From contig NZ_SRUO01000015.1 of the NCBI RefSeq assembly GCF_004791025.1, positions 116,408 to 180,407 of the forward strand: a DNA stretch of 64,000 nucleotides, written 5' to 3'. Source of the DNA: Mesorhizobium sp. M4B.F.Ca.ET.203.01.1.1 (GTDB lineage Bacteria > Pseudomonadota > Alphaproteobacteria > Rhizobiales > Rhizobiaceae). Within the stretch, counting starts at the first letter, position 1. The number at the start of each line of letters is the position of its first letter. A program made the translations under genes and the position numbers. Below are positions 1-8,697 of this stretch, one piece after another. Under the pieces are notes generated by a model. That model made no database searches, had not been told where the DNA came from, and worked only from the letters and a program-made list of their open reading frames with translations.

Positions 1-1089
1 GCCTTCGAGCAGGCGCTGCAACGGCCCGGGCGCGCGGATCGAGATCCAGGCCATCGGCATGGCGGCGATGGTGGCGAGCAGCGCGCCGGCGAGCGCCAGG
101 ACAAGCGTCTGGCCGAGCGCCAGGCCGATCTCGTCGAGGCGCCAGACCTCGGCGCCGCCGGCGATCAGCCAGCGGCCGATGGTGACGAAGGGCACGCCCA
201 GCGAAAGCAGCGCGGCGATGGCGGGCAGGGCCAGGCAAGGCAGCGTGGCGCGGCCGAGGCTGGCGCGCTGCTGCTGGCGGGCGGCGCCCGAACCGACGCG
301 GGCATAGCGCTCCTCGCCGCGCACCAGAACCTCAAGCCCGAGCAGCACGAAGCAGCATGTCACCAGCACGGCGGCCAGCATGTTGGCGGCCGGCCCGTTG
401 AAGGTCGACTGGAACTGGTCGACGATCGCCGTGGTGAAGGTGTCGAAGCGGATGAAGACGTAGAGGCCGTATTCGGCCAGCAGATGCAGGCCGACCAGCA
501 GCGAACCGCCGCAGATGGCCAGTCTGAGCTGCGGCAGCACGACGCGCGCGAAGACCCGCCACGGACCGAGCCCAAGCGCGGCGGCGGCGTCTTCCAGTGC
601 GGGGTCGAGCCGGCGCAACGCGGCCGAGATGGGCAGATAGAGGAACGGGAAATAGGCGATGACGGAAACCAGCACGCCGGCCCACAGGCCATGCAGTCCC
701 GGCACCAGGCTGATCCAGGCATAGGAGTGGACGAAGGCCGGAATGGCGAGCGGCGCCACCGACAGCCATGCCCACAGGCGGGCGCCGGGCAGGTCGCTGC
801 GCTCGGTCAGCCAGGCCAGCGCCACCGAAAGGACGATGGAGATCGGAACCGCCAGCGCCACCAGCATGATGGTGTTGATCAGGAGGTCGCCGACACGTGC
901 GCGGAAGATGAGCGCCGAGACGGTCTCCCAGCCGGTCTGTACCGCGATCCAGACGATGAAGGCCAGCGGCAGCAGCGCAAGCAGCGAGATCAAGGCGGCG
1001 GCGAGCAGGATCCAGGACGCCGAGCGCCGTTGCCGCGCGCGTCCGGCGGCCGGCAGGCCTGATCGGGTGAGGTCGACCGCCGCTTGCAT
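1..1089 (-). CDS. Iron(III) ABC transporter permease (FbpB/AfuB type), 3' end outside window
   Basis: Inner-membrane permease expected to carry ferric iron delivered by the periplasmic protein encoded just upstream (1265-2272). The frame stays open for 363 codons from ATG 1089 to the window edge, so the C-terminus is missing. Hydrophobic segments alternate with short loops, and an EAA-type cytoplasmic loop (E-D-A-A-A-A-L-G-L-G-P, about residues 166-176) marks the contact with the ATPase. Iron permeases of this family are usually double-length with two such halves, and the length seen here fits that. No clear ribosome binding site precedes the ATG. The ATPase gene should lie beyond the left edge. 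Confidence 0.85.
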   Translation of the reverse strand, partial: MQAAVDLTRSGLPAAGRARQRRSASWILLAAALISLLALLPLAFIVWIAVQTGWETVSALIFRARVGDLLINTIMLVALAVPISIVLSVALAWLTERSDLPGARLWAWLSVAPLAIPAFVHSYAWISLVPGLHGLWAGVLVSVIAYFPFLYLPISAALRRLDPALEDAAAALGLGPWRVFARVVLPQLRLAICGGSLLVGLHLLAEYGLYVFIRFDTFTTAIVDQFQSTFNGPAANMLAAVLVTCCFVLLGLEVLVRGEERYARVGSGAARQQQRASLGRATLPCLALPAIAALLSLGVPFVTIGRWLIAGGAEVWRLDEIGLALGQTLVLALAGALLATIAAMPMAWISIRAPGPLQRLLEG

Positions 1090-1189
1090 CAGACCCGATG
1101 CCGCGCCGCTTCGGCCCGCGGACGAAGGTGGCCGAAGGTGCGCTTGTCGCAGCCAGAAACGCAGCTTGTCGTCATAGACGATGCCATCT

Positions 1190-1234
1190 CTAAAACAGAG
1201 CGCTCCCGCGGAAAGCGAAGTCCCGCAGGAGCGC
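1190..1234 (-). terminator. Hairpin with U-rich tail between binding protein and permease genes
   Basis: Arms 1200-1211 and 1223-1234 pair over 12 bp with one G-U wobble. On the minus strand they are followed by CTCTGTTTTA. It lies between the binding-protein stop and the permease start. Such hairpins often let the binding protein be made in excess over the membrane subunits, which is inferred here. Confidence 0.6.
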
Positions 1235-1264
1235 AGTCGGTTGCCCTTTTAGGACGAACGCGAA

Positions 1265-2272
1265 CTAAAGCAAGCCGGCTGCCGTCATCAGGTCGGTCAC
1301 CTTCTTGGAGTTCAGCGTCGTCGGATCGACTTTCGGCGCCTGCAGGTCGGCCAGCGGCACCAGCTTGGGGTTGGACTCGGCGCCCTTGCCGACCGCGTAT
1401 TCGAAGGAGGTGCCGTTCTTCAGCACGTCCTGGCCACCCTTGCCGGTCACCCATTTCAGGAACGCCTGGGCTTCCTTCGGATGCTTGCTCGAAGCCAGCA
1501 CGCCACCGCCGGAGATCGAGACGAAGGCGCCCGGATCCTGGTTCTTGAAATAGTGGAGCGCGATGTTCTTGCTGTTCTCGCCGGTTTTGGCCTGATCGCC
1601 GAAGTAGTAATAATGGTAGATCACGCCGCCTTCGATCTCGCCGGCATTGACCGCCTTCATCACCGTGTTGTTGCCCTTGTAGGCAGTGAAGTTCTCCTTC
1701 ATCGCCTTCAGCCAGTCGGCCGTGGCGGCCTCGCCCTTGAGCCGCAGCAGCGCGCTGACGATGGCCTGGAAATCGGCGCCCGAAGGCGACGCGGCCCAGC
1801 GGCCCTTCCAGCTCGGATCGGCAAGGTCGAGCAGCGACTTGGGCAGCTGGTCTTCCTTGAGCTTGGTCTTGTCATAGGCAAAGACCGTGCTGCGGGCGGC
1901 GACGCCGACCCATTTGCCGGTGGCCGGCTGGTATTCCGGCGGCACCTGCGCCAGCGTCTCGGCATCGACCGGCGCGAACAGGCCGGCAGCCTCGACGAGC
2001 GCCATGGCCGGCGAGTTTTCGGTCAGGAACACATCGGCCGGCGAGGCCGCGCCCTCGGCGACGATCTGGTTGGAGAAATCGCTGTCGCCGCCATTGCGCA
2101 GCGTCACCTTGATGCCGGTTTCCTTGGTGAAGCCTTTGGCCCATTCCTTCGCCAGGCTCTCGTGCTGGGCGTTGTAGACGACGATACCGGCATCTTCCGC
2201 CAGCGCCGGAGCGGCAAGCAGGCCGAGCGCCAGCGCCGTGGCGCCGGCAAGCGTGGAAAGGGCAAATCTCAT
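1265..2272 (-). CDS. Iron(III) ABC transporter substrate-binding protein (FbpA/FutA type)
   Basis: Periplasmic ferric-iron binding protein of 335 aa. ATG 2272 was chosen because it begins a typical signal peptide (MRFALSTLAG, hydrophobic core, cleavage after A-L-A near residue 25) and follows a GAGGA ribosome site. The longer open frame adds 17 unlikely residues. The mature start D-A-G-I-V-V-Y-N-A-Q-H and the tyrosine cluster Y-H-Y-Y-Y-F are typical of the FbpA/FutA class, where tyrosines bind Fe3+. The permease follows after a hairpin. A palindromic TGA-N9-TCA box 56 bp upstream suggests iron control. The iron specificity is family inference. Confidence 0.88.
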   Translation of the reverse strand: MRFALSTLAGATALALGLLAAPALAEDAGIVVYNAQHESLAKEWAKGFTKETGIKVTLRNGGDSDFSNQIVAEGAASPADVFLTENSPAMALVEAAGLFAPVDAETLAQVPPEYQPATGKWVGVAARSTVFAYDKTKLKEDQLPKSLLDLADPSWKGRWAASPSGADFQAIVSALLRLKGEAATADWLKAMKENFTAYKGNNTVMKAVNAGEIEGGVIYHYYYFGDQAKTGENSKNIALHYFKNQDPGAFVSISGGGVLASSKHPKEAQAFLKWVTGKGGQDVLKNGTSFEYAVGKGAESNPKLVPLADLQAPKVDPTTLNSKKVTDLMTAAGLL

Positions 2273-2327
2273 GGGCGTCGTCCTCGATCTGATGGTCTTG
2301 GTTGGCACGGCTGCACCTACCAATACC

Positions 2328-2342
2328 TGATTAAGCTAGTCA
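2328..2342. promoter_or_regulatory. Candidate IRO box (TGA-N9-TCA) upstream of the iron-binding-protein gene
   Basis: TGATTAAGCTAGTCA matches the palindromic pattern TGA-N9-TCA reported for RirA-regulated iron genes in Rhizobium. It lies 56 bp upstream of the binding-protein start, where a repressor could block the minus-strand promoter. The match and position are seen. RirA control is inferred. Confidence 0.55.
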
Positions 2343-2430
2343 ACATTGCAGGCCTGCTTCATTCGGTCGCCGGGGCGCAACCTTTCGTGATTTTGCGGCA
2401 CTTTGGCTTGGACATTATTTCTTCGGCCAC

Positions 2431-2456
2431 GTAACAAATCAGCGCCGAGGCGCGAA
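2431..2456 (+). promoter_or_regulatory. Candidate autoregulated ECF (SigF-type) promoter
   Basis: GTAACA at 2431-2436, a 16-base spacer and CGAA at 2453-2456 closely match the GTAACC-N16-CGAA promoter I recall for Caulobacter SigF, an ECF factor paired with an NrsF anti-sigma. The -10 ends 20 bases before the GTG start of the sigma gene at 2477. This implies positive autoregulation. Confidence 0.6.
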
Positions 2457-2476
2457 CATCGGGGGAGAAAACTCTT

Positions 2477-3013
2477 GTGACCGGCAACAACGAGGCCGAG
2501 CTTTCCCGGTTGCTCAAGGCCGCGATCGCGGGAGACGAAAGGGCTTACGCCGACTTTCTGACCCGGACGGCCGCTCTCGTGCGCGGCTTTGCCCGGCGCA
2601 AGATCGTTCAGGGCGGGGTCGACCCCGAGGATGTCGTGCAGGAAACCTTGCTGGCCATTCACGTCAAACGGCATACCTGGCGCCAGGACGCGCCGGTGCT
2701 GCCATGGATCTACGCCATTGCGCGCTTCAAGCTGATCGACGCCTTCCGGCGGCGCGGGCGGCGCATCGAGGTCGAGATCGACGAGATCGCCGAGACCTTC
2801 GCCGAGCCGGAAACGGAGACGGTGAGCGAACGCGACATCAACCGCGTGCTTGAGAGCCTGCCGCCGGCACAGCGTTCGGTGGTCTCGTCGGTGTCGGTCG
2901 AGGGCCGCTCGATCGGCGAGACGGCGGCGAAGTTCGGCATCACGGAGACGGCGGTCAGGGTGTCGCTGCATCGCGGCCTTGCCGCCATCGCCAAACGCTT
3001 CGGGCGGGAGTGA
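2477..3013 (+). CDS. sigF: ECF RNA polymerase sigma factor (SigF/NrsF-system type)
   Basis: An extracytoplasmic-function sigma factor of 178 aa, the usual length. Region 2 lies at about residues 20-90, including D-P-E-D-V-V-Q-E-T and W-I-Y-A-I-A-R-F-K. Region 4 is a helix-turn-helix at about 125-175 (L-P-P-A-Q-R-S-V ... R-V-S-L-H-R-G-L). The start is GTG, after a GGGGGAG ribosome site. The next gene, one base after the stop, encodes a six-helix DUF1109 protein of the NrsF type, so this factor is probably held at the membrane until stress. Caulobacter SigF responds to chromate and cadmium. That signal is only suggested here by homology. Confidence 0.88.
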   Translation: MTGNNEAELSRLLKAAIAGDERAYADFLTRTAALVRGFARRKIVQGGVDPEDVVQETLLAIHVKRHTWRQDAPVLPWIYAIARFKLIDAFRRRGRRIEVEIDEIAETFAEPETETVSERDINRVLESLPPAQRSVVSSVSVEGRSIGETAAKFGITETAVRVSLHRGLAAIAKRFGRE

Positions 3014-3014
3014 C

Positions 3015-3653
3015 ATGAGGACCGAGGATCTCATCAAGGCGCTCGACGCCGACGTCCGCAGCAAGGCGATGCCGCTCGGCTCCGCCTGGCGGATGGCCGT
3101 CGCCGTGGCGGCGGTGGTCGCGGCCGCCATGTTCTGGCTGACCATCGGCCCGCGTCCGGACCTGATGGTCGCCATGCACACGATGCGTTTCCTGTCCAAA
3201 TTCGTCTTCACCATCGCGCTCGGCGTCAGCGCGTTTGGCCTGATCAGGGCCCTGTCGAGCCCCGGCGCGCCGACGGCCAGGGCAACGGCCTGGATGGCGC
3301 TCGCGCCGGCATTGGTGGGCGTGGCGGTGATCCTCGAGCTTTTCGCGGTGCCCCGCGCCGAATGGGGCACGCGACTGGTCGGCTCCAACATGATGATCTG
3401 CATGGCGTTCATCCCGCTGATCGGCCTCGGGCCGCTCGCCGTCTTTCTTTGGGTGCTGCGCCATGGCGCCCCGACGCGGCCGGTGCTGGCGGGCGCGGTC
3501 GCCGGCCTGCTCGCCGGCGGGATTTCAGCGACCTTCTATGCCGCGCATTGCTTCGACGACTCGCCGCTTTTCGTCGCCACCTGGTATACGCTCGCGGTCG
3601 TCATCCTCACCGGTCTCGGCGCGCTTGGCGGCCGGTTTTTCGTACGCTGGTAG
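3015..3653 (+). CDS. nrsF: NrsF-type membrane anti-sigma factor (DUF1109)
   Basis: A 212-aa protein with a short polar N-terminus followed by about six membrane helices, the NrsF/DUF1109 architecture. Two cysteines, C129 and C179, lie 50 residues apart. NrsF in Caulobacter has two conserved cysteines with the same spacing that are needed for stress sensing, so both key residues are kept. ATG 3015 lies one base after the sigma-factor stop, which implies translational coupling. The protein should bind and silence the sigma factor at the inner membrane. The longer frame starting inside the sigma gene is a shadow. Confidence 0.82.
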   Translation: MRTEDLIKALDADVRSKAMPLGSAWRMAVAVAAVVAAAMFWLTIGPRPDLMVAMHTMRFLSKFVFTIALGVSAFGLIRALSSPGAPTARATAWMALAPALVGVAVILELFAVPRAEWGTRLVGSNMMICMAFIPLIGLGPLAVFLWVLRHGAPTRPVLAGAVAGLLAGGISATFYAAHCFDDSPLFVATWYTLAVVILTGLGALGGRFFVRW

Positions 3654-3763
3654 CGGCGCATACCGATCCTTAATCATGCGGGCAATTGTTTGCCGGTTGG
3701 CATCGCCGCTTCCGTCCCCCATGCAACCTTTCCTTAAAATCGATCCGCGAGGGTTGCATCGAC

Positions 3764-5782
3764 GTGCAATTGCGCATTGGGGTGGAACGCGTTGTGACGC
3801 GGTGGAATTGGAAGGGCCCGCGGGCCGGCAGATACGCGGCATTGATCCTGATGGCGGTTGGCCTTGTCGCCGCCGCGGCCTCGATGCTGTCGTCGCGCCT
3901 CGATCTAAGCGCCGAGACGCTCAAGCTCAGCCTGCAGGTATCGGACGCCATGATCGCGGCGTCGCTGTTCCTTGCCGCCTTCTTCATCCGCCAGATCGTC
4001 GACGACCGCCGCCAGATCGCCGAGAGCGAGCAGCGCTTCCGCCGCGCCATGGAGGACTCGGCGATCGGCGTCGCCATCGTCGGGCTCGACGGCCGCATCG
4101 TGCAGACCAATCCGGCTTTTGCCGCCATGCTGGACTACAGCCGCGAGGAAATCGAGGCGCTGATCTTTTTCCAGATCACCCATCCGGACGACCTGCAGAT
4201 CGGCCGGGAAACCATGGTGAGCCTGAAGGAAGGCAAGATCGATTCATTTCACTTCGAAAAGCGGTACCTCAAGAAGGACGGGACACCGGTCTGGGCGCAA
4301 CTTGCCGGCTCGGTGATCCGCGACGCCGACAGCGGCCGGCCGCTCTACCTGGTGTCGCAGATCGAGGACATCGACGCCCGCAAGAAGTCCGAGGCGCGCA
4401 TCGCGGAGGCCGAAACGCGCTGGAATTTCGCGCTGGCCAGCGCCGGTCAGGGCGTCTGGGACTTCGATCTGCGCAAGGGCGGCACCACCTATTCCGCCAC
4501 CTGGGTGAAGCTGCTCGGTTATGCCGATGGTGAGCTGGACGGCGATCCCGATCGCTGGCTGACGATGATCCACCCGGATGACCGTTCGGTCGTGGCCGAT
4601 GCCGATCGCGCTCATCTCGCCGGCGAGACGCCCTTTTTCGAGGCCGAGTACCGCATGCGCCACAAGGATGGCCACTGGATATGGGTCCTCGACCGCGGCA
4701 AGGCCCTGGAGCGTGACGGCGATGGGCGGCTGACCCGGGCCATCGGCAGCCTTACCGACATCACCCAGCGCAAGGAGGCCGAAGCGCGGCTCATCGTCTC
4801 AGCGGCGATGCTGGCCGACGAAAAGGAACGGCTGAAAGTGACGCTGCAGTCGATCGGCGACGCCGTCATCTGCACGGATGCGGCCAATCGCGTCACCTTC
4901 ATGAACCCGGTCGCCGAAAAGCTGACCGGCGTCGCGGCCGGCGAGGCGCTCGGCAAGACGCTCGGCCATGTCTACTGGGCCGTCGACGAGGAAACCGGAC
5001 AGCGGATCGGCGTGGCGCGGCCTTCGGCCAGCAGCCCGAGCCCCGCCGACCAGAACAGCCGCGCGGTGCTTATCCGGCGCGACGATACGCGCTGCAGCAT
5101 CCGGCAGGTTGTGTCGCCGATCATGAACGAGCGCGCCGAGTTCGGCGGGCTTGTCATCGTCTTCCAGGATTTCACCGATGCGCGCGCCCTGCAGCGCCAG
5201 CTCGCCCATGCGGCTGCGCATGACGCGCTCACCGGCCTTGCGAACCGCTCCAATTTCATCCGTGTCATGGAGGAGATGGTCGATCACGGCGGCAAAGCCG
5301 GCGCGACAGGATCCGCCGGCGACGGCGAGCATCAGTTCATGTTCATCGACCTCGATCATTTCAAGCAGGTCAACGACACCGGCGGTCACGCCGCCGGCGA
5401 CGCCCTGCTGAAGCAGGTCGCCAATGCCATCCGTCGCGTGATCGGCCCCGATGATATCGTCGCCCGCCTCGGCGGCGACGAATTCGCCGTCATCCTGAAG
5501 TCAGGCTCGGCCGCCAGAGGCGAGATCGCGGCGCGCTCGATCATCGATGCGATCCGCGGCCTGAATTTCACCTGGGACGGCCGGCCGCATTCGATCGGCG
5601 CCAGCATCGGGCTCGCCCCGATCCGCCCCGGCTGCGGCGCGGTGGACGAGATCATCGCGCGGGCCGACGCCGCCTGCTATGCCGCCAAGGCCGCCGGGCG
5701 AGGCTGCGTTTCCATGGCGCCGGACGAGGAAACCCAAGATGGACAGGCGGAAACGCCCAAGCCGTTCGCCGCGGCGTCCTGA
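3764..5782 (+). CDS. Membrane PAS-PAS-PAS-GGDEF protein, probable diguanylate cyclase
   Basis: About 672 aa. Two N-terminal membrane helices are followed by three PAS modules (roughly residues 90-215, 215-340, 345-470) and a C-terminal GGDEF domain. The intact signature R-L-G-G-D-E-F (GGDEF at 570-574) and the D-L-D-H-F-K metal/substrate region predict synthesis of cyclic di-GMP. The arginine of the inhibitory RxxD site is replaced by Gly (G-P-D-D), so product feedback may be absent. No EAL domain is present. I chose GTG 3764 because GAGGG lies 10 bases upstream. The frame opens earlier only with a TTG at 3686. The input signal is unknown. Confidence 0.85.
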   Translation: MQLRIGVERVVTRWNWKGPRAGRYAALILMAVGLVAAAASMLSSRLDLSAETLKLSLQVSDAMIAASLFLAAFFIRQIVDDRRQIAESEQRFRRAMEDSAIGVAIVGLDGRIVQTNPAFAAMLDYSREEIEALIFFQITHPDDLQIGRETMVSLKEGKIDSFHFEKRYLKKDGTPVWAQLAGSVIRDADSGRPLYLVSQIEDIDARKKSEARIAEAETRWNFALASAGQGVWDFDLRKGGTTYSATWVKLLGYADGELDGDPDRWLTMIHPDDRSVVADADRAHLAGETPFFEAEYRMRHKDGHWIWVLDRGKALERDGDGRLTRAIGSLTDITQRKEAEARLIVSAAMLADEKERLKVTLQSIGDAVICTDAANRVTFMNPVAEKLTGVAAGEALGKTLGHVYWAVDEETGQRIGVARPSASSPSPADQNSRAVLIRRDDTRCSIRQVVSPIMNERAEFGGLVIVFQDFTDARALQRQLAHAAAHDALTGLANRSNFIRVMEEMVDHGGKAGATGSAGDGEHQFMFIDLDHFKQVNDTGGHAAGDALLKQVANAIRRVIGPDDIVARLGGDEFAVILKSGSAARGEIAARSIIDAIRGLNFTWDGRPHSIGASIGLAPIRPGCGAVDEIIARADAACYAAKAAGRGCVSMAPDEETQDGQAETPKPFAAAS

Positions 5783-5824
5783 GGAGCGCCGGGCTTTCAG
5801 GCAATCCGGCGGCCTGGAATTGCC

Positions 5825-6703
5825 CTAGCGCGTCGGGACCGGATGCTCGCCGCGATAATCGTAGAAGCCGCGGCCGGTCTTGCGGCCGAGCCAGCCGGCC
5901 TCGACATATTTCACCAGCAGCGGGCAGGGGCGGTATTTCGAATCCGACAGGCCCTCATGCAGCACCTGCATGATCGACAGGCACGTATCCAGGCCGATGA
6001 AGTCCGCCAGCTGCAGCGGCCCCATCGGATGGTTGGCGCCGAGCTTCATGGCGGTGTCGATCGCGTCAACCGTGCCGACGCCCTCATAGAGCGTGTAGAT
6101 CGCCTCGTTGATCATCGGCAGCAGGATGCGGTTGACGATGAAGGCGGGGAAATCCTCGGAGACGGTCACCGTCTTGTCGAGGTGCCTGACATAGGCCTTG
6201 GCGGCCTCGAAGGTCTGGTCCTCGGTGGCGATGCCGCGCACCAGCTCGACCAGCTTCATCACCGGAACCGGGTTCATGAAATGTATGCCGATGAAGCGCT
6301 CGGGCCGGTCGGTCTGCGCGGCCAGCCGGGTGATCGAGATCGACGAGGTGTTCGTCGCCAGGATCGCCTCGGGGTTGAGCTGCGGGCAGAGCTGGGCGTA
6401 GATCTTGCGCTTGACCGTCTCGTCCTCGGTGGCCGCCTCGATTACCAGATCGGCGCCGGCCAGATCGGCCATCGCGGCGGCCGCCGAAATGCGTCCCATC
6501 GCCTCGTTGCGGGCCTTCTCCTCGAGCTTGCCGGAGCCGACTTGGCGCGCCATGTTGCCGCTGATGGTGGCGATGCCCTTCTCGATGCGGTCGGGCGAAA
6601 TATCGTAGATCAGCACCTTGTAGCCGGATAGCGCCGAGACATGGGCGATGCCGCCACCCATCTGCCCCGCGCCGACGATGCCGATCGTCTCGATCTTGCT
6701 CAT
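5825..6703 (-). CDS. hbd: 3-hydroxybutyryl-CoA dehydrogenase
   Basis: A 292-aa NAD(P)-dependent enzyme that oxidises 3-hydroxyacyl-CoA to 3-oxoacyl-CoA, or reduces it in reverse, in beta-oxidation and polyhydroxybutyrate metabolism. The Rossmann motif G-I-V-G-A-G-Q-M-G-G-G-I lies at residues 8-19, and the catalytic region H-F-M-N-P-V-P-V-M-K-L-V-E is clear. The length is normal for the single-domain family. It lies downstream of etfBA on the same strand, a common rhizobial arrangement coupling acyl-CoA oxidation to electron-transfer flavoprotein. Two terminator-like hairpins separate it from etfA. Confidence 0.93.
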   Translation of the reverse strand: MSKIETIGIVGAGQMGGGIAHVSALSGYKVLIYDISPDRIEKGIATISGNMARQVGSGKLEEKARNEAMGRISAAAAMADLAGADLVIEAATEDETVKRKIYAQLCPQLNPEAILATNTSSISITRLAAQTDRPERFIGIHFMNPVPVMKLVELVRGIATEDQTFEAAKAYVRHLDKTVTVSEDFPAFIVNRILLPMINEAIYTLYEGVGTVDAIDTAMKLGANHPMGPLQLADFIGLDTCLSIMQVLHEGLSDSKYRPCPLLVKYVEAGWLGRKTGRGFYDYRGEHPVPTR

Positions 6704-6719
6704 AACAGCGATCCCGTCG

Positions 6720-6738
6720 AAAAAGGCCTTTGCGGCCT
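6720..6738 (-). terminator. Short terminator-like hairpin just upstream of hbd
   Basis: On the minus strand AGGCC-GCAAA-GGCCT is followed by TTTT, ending 17 bases before the hbd ATG. It lies close behind a stronger terminator (6762-6793). It could be a backup terminator or an attenuator in the hbd leader. Confidence 0.5.
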
Positions 6739-6761
6739 GCTTTTTGTGCAGTGCAAACTAA

Positions 6762-6793
6762 AAGGGCGGGGCGACTTCGTCTACCCCGCCCTT
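6762..6793 (-). terminator. Rho-independent terminator of the etfBA operon
   Basis: Arms 6762-6771 and 6784-6793 form a perfect 10-bp GC-rich stem (AAGGGCGGGG) with a 12-base loop. On the minus strand the stem runs into TTAGTTT. It begins 30 bases after the etfA stop. Confidence 0.85.
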
Positions 6794-6822
6794 CACAATT
6801 TAATACGCTTCCGCAGAGAGCG

Positions 6823-7752
6823 TCAAAGCGCCTTTTGCAGTTCCGGCAGGATGACGAAGAGATCGCCGACGAGGCCGTAGTCGGCGACCTGGAAGATCGG
6901 CGCCTCCTCGTCCTTGTTGATGGCGACGATGACCTTGGAATCCTTCATGCCGGCGAGGTGCTGGATGGCGCCGGAAATGCCGACGGCGATGTAGAGGTCG
7001 GGGGCGACCACCTTGCCGGTCTGGCCGACCTGCCAGTCGTTCGGCGCGTAGCCGGCATCGACCGCCGCGCGGGAAGCGCCAACCGCGGCGCCGAGCTTGT
7101 CGGCAACCGGCAGGATGACCTCCTGGAACTTTTCCGAGGAACCAAGCGCGCGGCCGCCCGAGATGATGATCTTGGCCGAGGTCAGTTCCGGACGGTCGGT
7201 CTCGGAAAGCTTGTTCTCGACGAAGGAGGACAGACCCGGATTGGCCGCAGCGCTGACCGTCTCGACCGAAGCCGAGCCGCCCTCGGGCGCCGCCTGGAAG
7301 GAGGCGGTGCGCACGGTGATGACCTTCTTGGCGTCGGTTGCCTGCACCGTCTGGATGGCGTTGCCGGCATAGATCGGACGCTTGAAGGTGTCGGACGAGA
7401 CGACTTCTATGATCTCGGACACCTGCGCGACGTCGAGCAGGGCGGCGACGCGCGGCGCGACGTTCTTGCCCGCCGAGGTCGCCGGCGCGATGATCGTGTC
7501 ATAGGAACCGGCGAGCGAAACCACGAGCGCGGCGAGCGGCTCGGCAAGGCGCTCGGACAGTTCGTCGGCCTCGGCGAGCAGCACCTTGCCGACGCCCTTG
7601 AGCTTGGCGGCGGCGTCGGCGGCAGCCTTGGCGCCCTTGCCGGCAACCAGCACATGCACGTCCGAACCGATCTGCAGCGCCGCCGACAGCGCCTTGGCGG
7701 TCTGGTCGGAAAGGCTGGCGTTGTCGTGTTCTGCGATTAGGAGAATAGCCAT
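6823..7752 (-). CDS. etfA: Electron transfer flavoprotein, alpha subunit
   Basis: A 309-aa alpha subunit of the soluble heterodimer that takes electrons from acyl-CoA and related dehydrogenases and passes them to ETF-ubiquinone oxidoreductase. The C-terminal FAD domain has the family signature, including V-G-Q-T-G-K-V-V-A-P-D-L-Y and G-I-S-G-A-I-Q-H-L-A-G. The N-terminal domain starts M-A-I-L-L-I-A-E-H-D. It follows etfB after 23 bases, so the two are cotranscribed, and a strong terminator lies 30 bases downstream. Confidence 0.95.
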   Translation of the reverse strand: MAILLIAEHDNASLSDQTAKALSAALQIGSDVHVLVAGKGAKAAADAAAKLKGVGKVLLAEADELSERLAEPLAALVVSLAGSYDTIIAPATSAGKNVAPRVAALLDVAQVSEIIEVVSSDTFKRPIYAGNAIQTVQATDAKKVITVRTASFQAAPEGGSASVETVSAAANPGLSSFVENKLSETDRPELTSAKIIISGGRALGSSEKFQEVILPVADKLGAAVGASRAAVDAGYAPNDWQVGQTGKVVAPDLYIAVGISGAIQHLAGMKDSKVIVAINKDEEAPIFQVADYGLVGDLFVILPELQKAL

Positions 7753-7775
7753 TGTCGTGTTCCTTTCCCGATCGC

Positions 7776-8525
<750 letters not shown>

Positions 8526-8553
8526 TTTCCTGTCACCTCTTTCAAGATTTTGG

Positions 8554-8572
8554 GCGCGCTATAGCAGCGCGC
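8554..8572. repeat. Perfect inverted repeat upstream of etfB
   Basis: GCGCGCT-ATAGC-AGCGCGC, a 7-bp perfect dyad ending 29 bases before the etfB start. It could be an operator or a leader hairpin. No known family was matched. Confidence 0.4.
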
Positions 8573-8697
8573 ACCGGGTCAGAGTTGTCGAAAGCCGACA
8601 TTCCAGACGGAATTCTGGACTTCATCCGCCGTTGCGGTGGCGTTTCCGTAGTGGCGGGAATCGGGCGCGTCAATATCCGCGACGCACTCAAATCGGT

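Noticed and set aside
8604..8622. Small inverted repeat TCCAGA/TCTGGA between etfB and the rhomboid gene
   Set aside because: Six-base arms are expected by chance in 170 bases, and no promoter element is linked to it.
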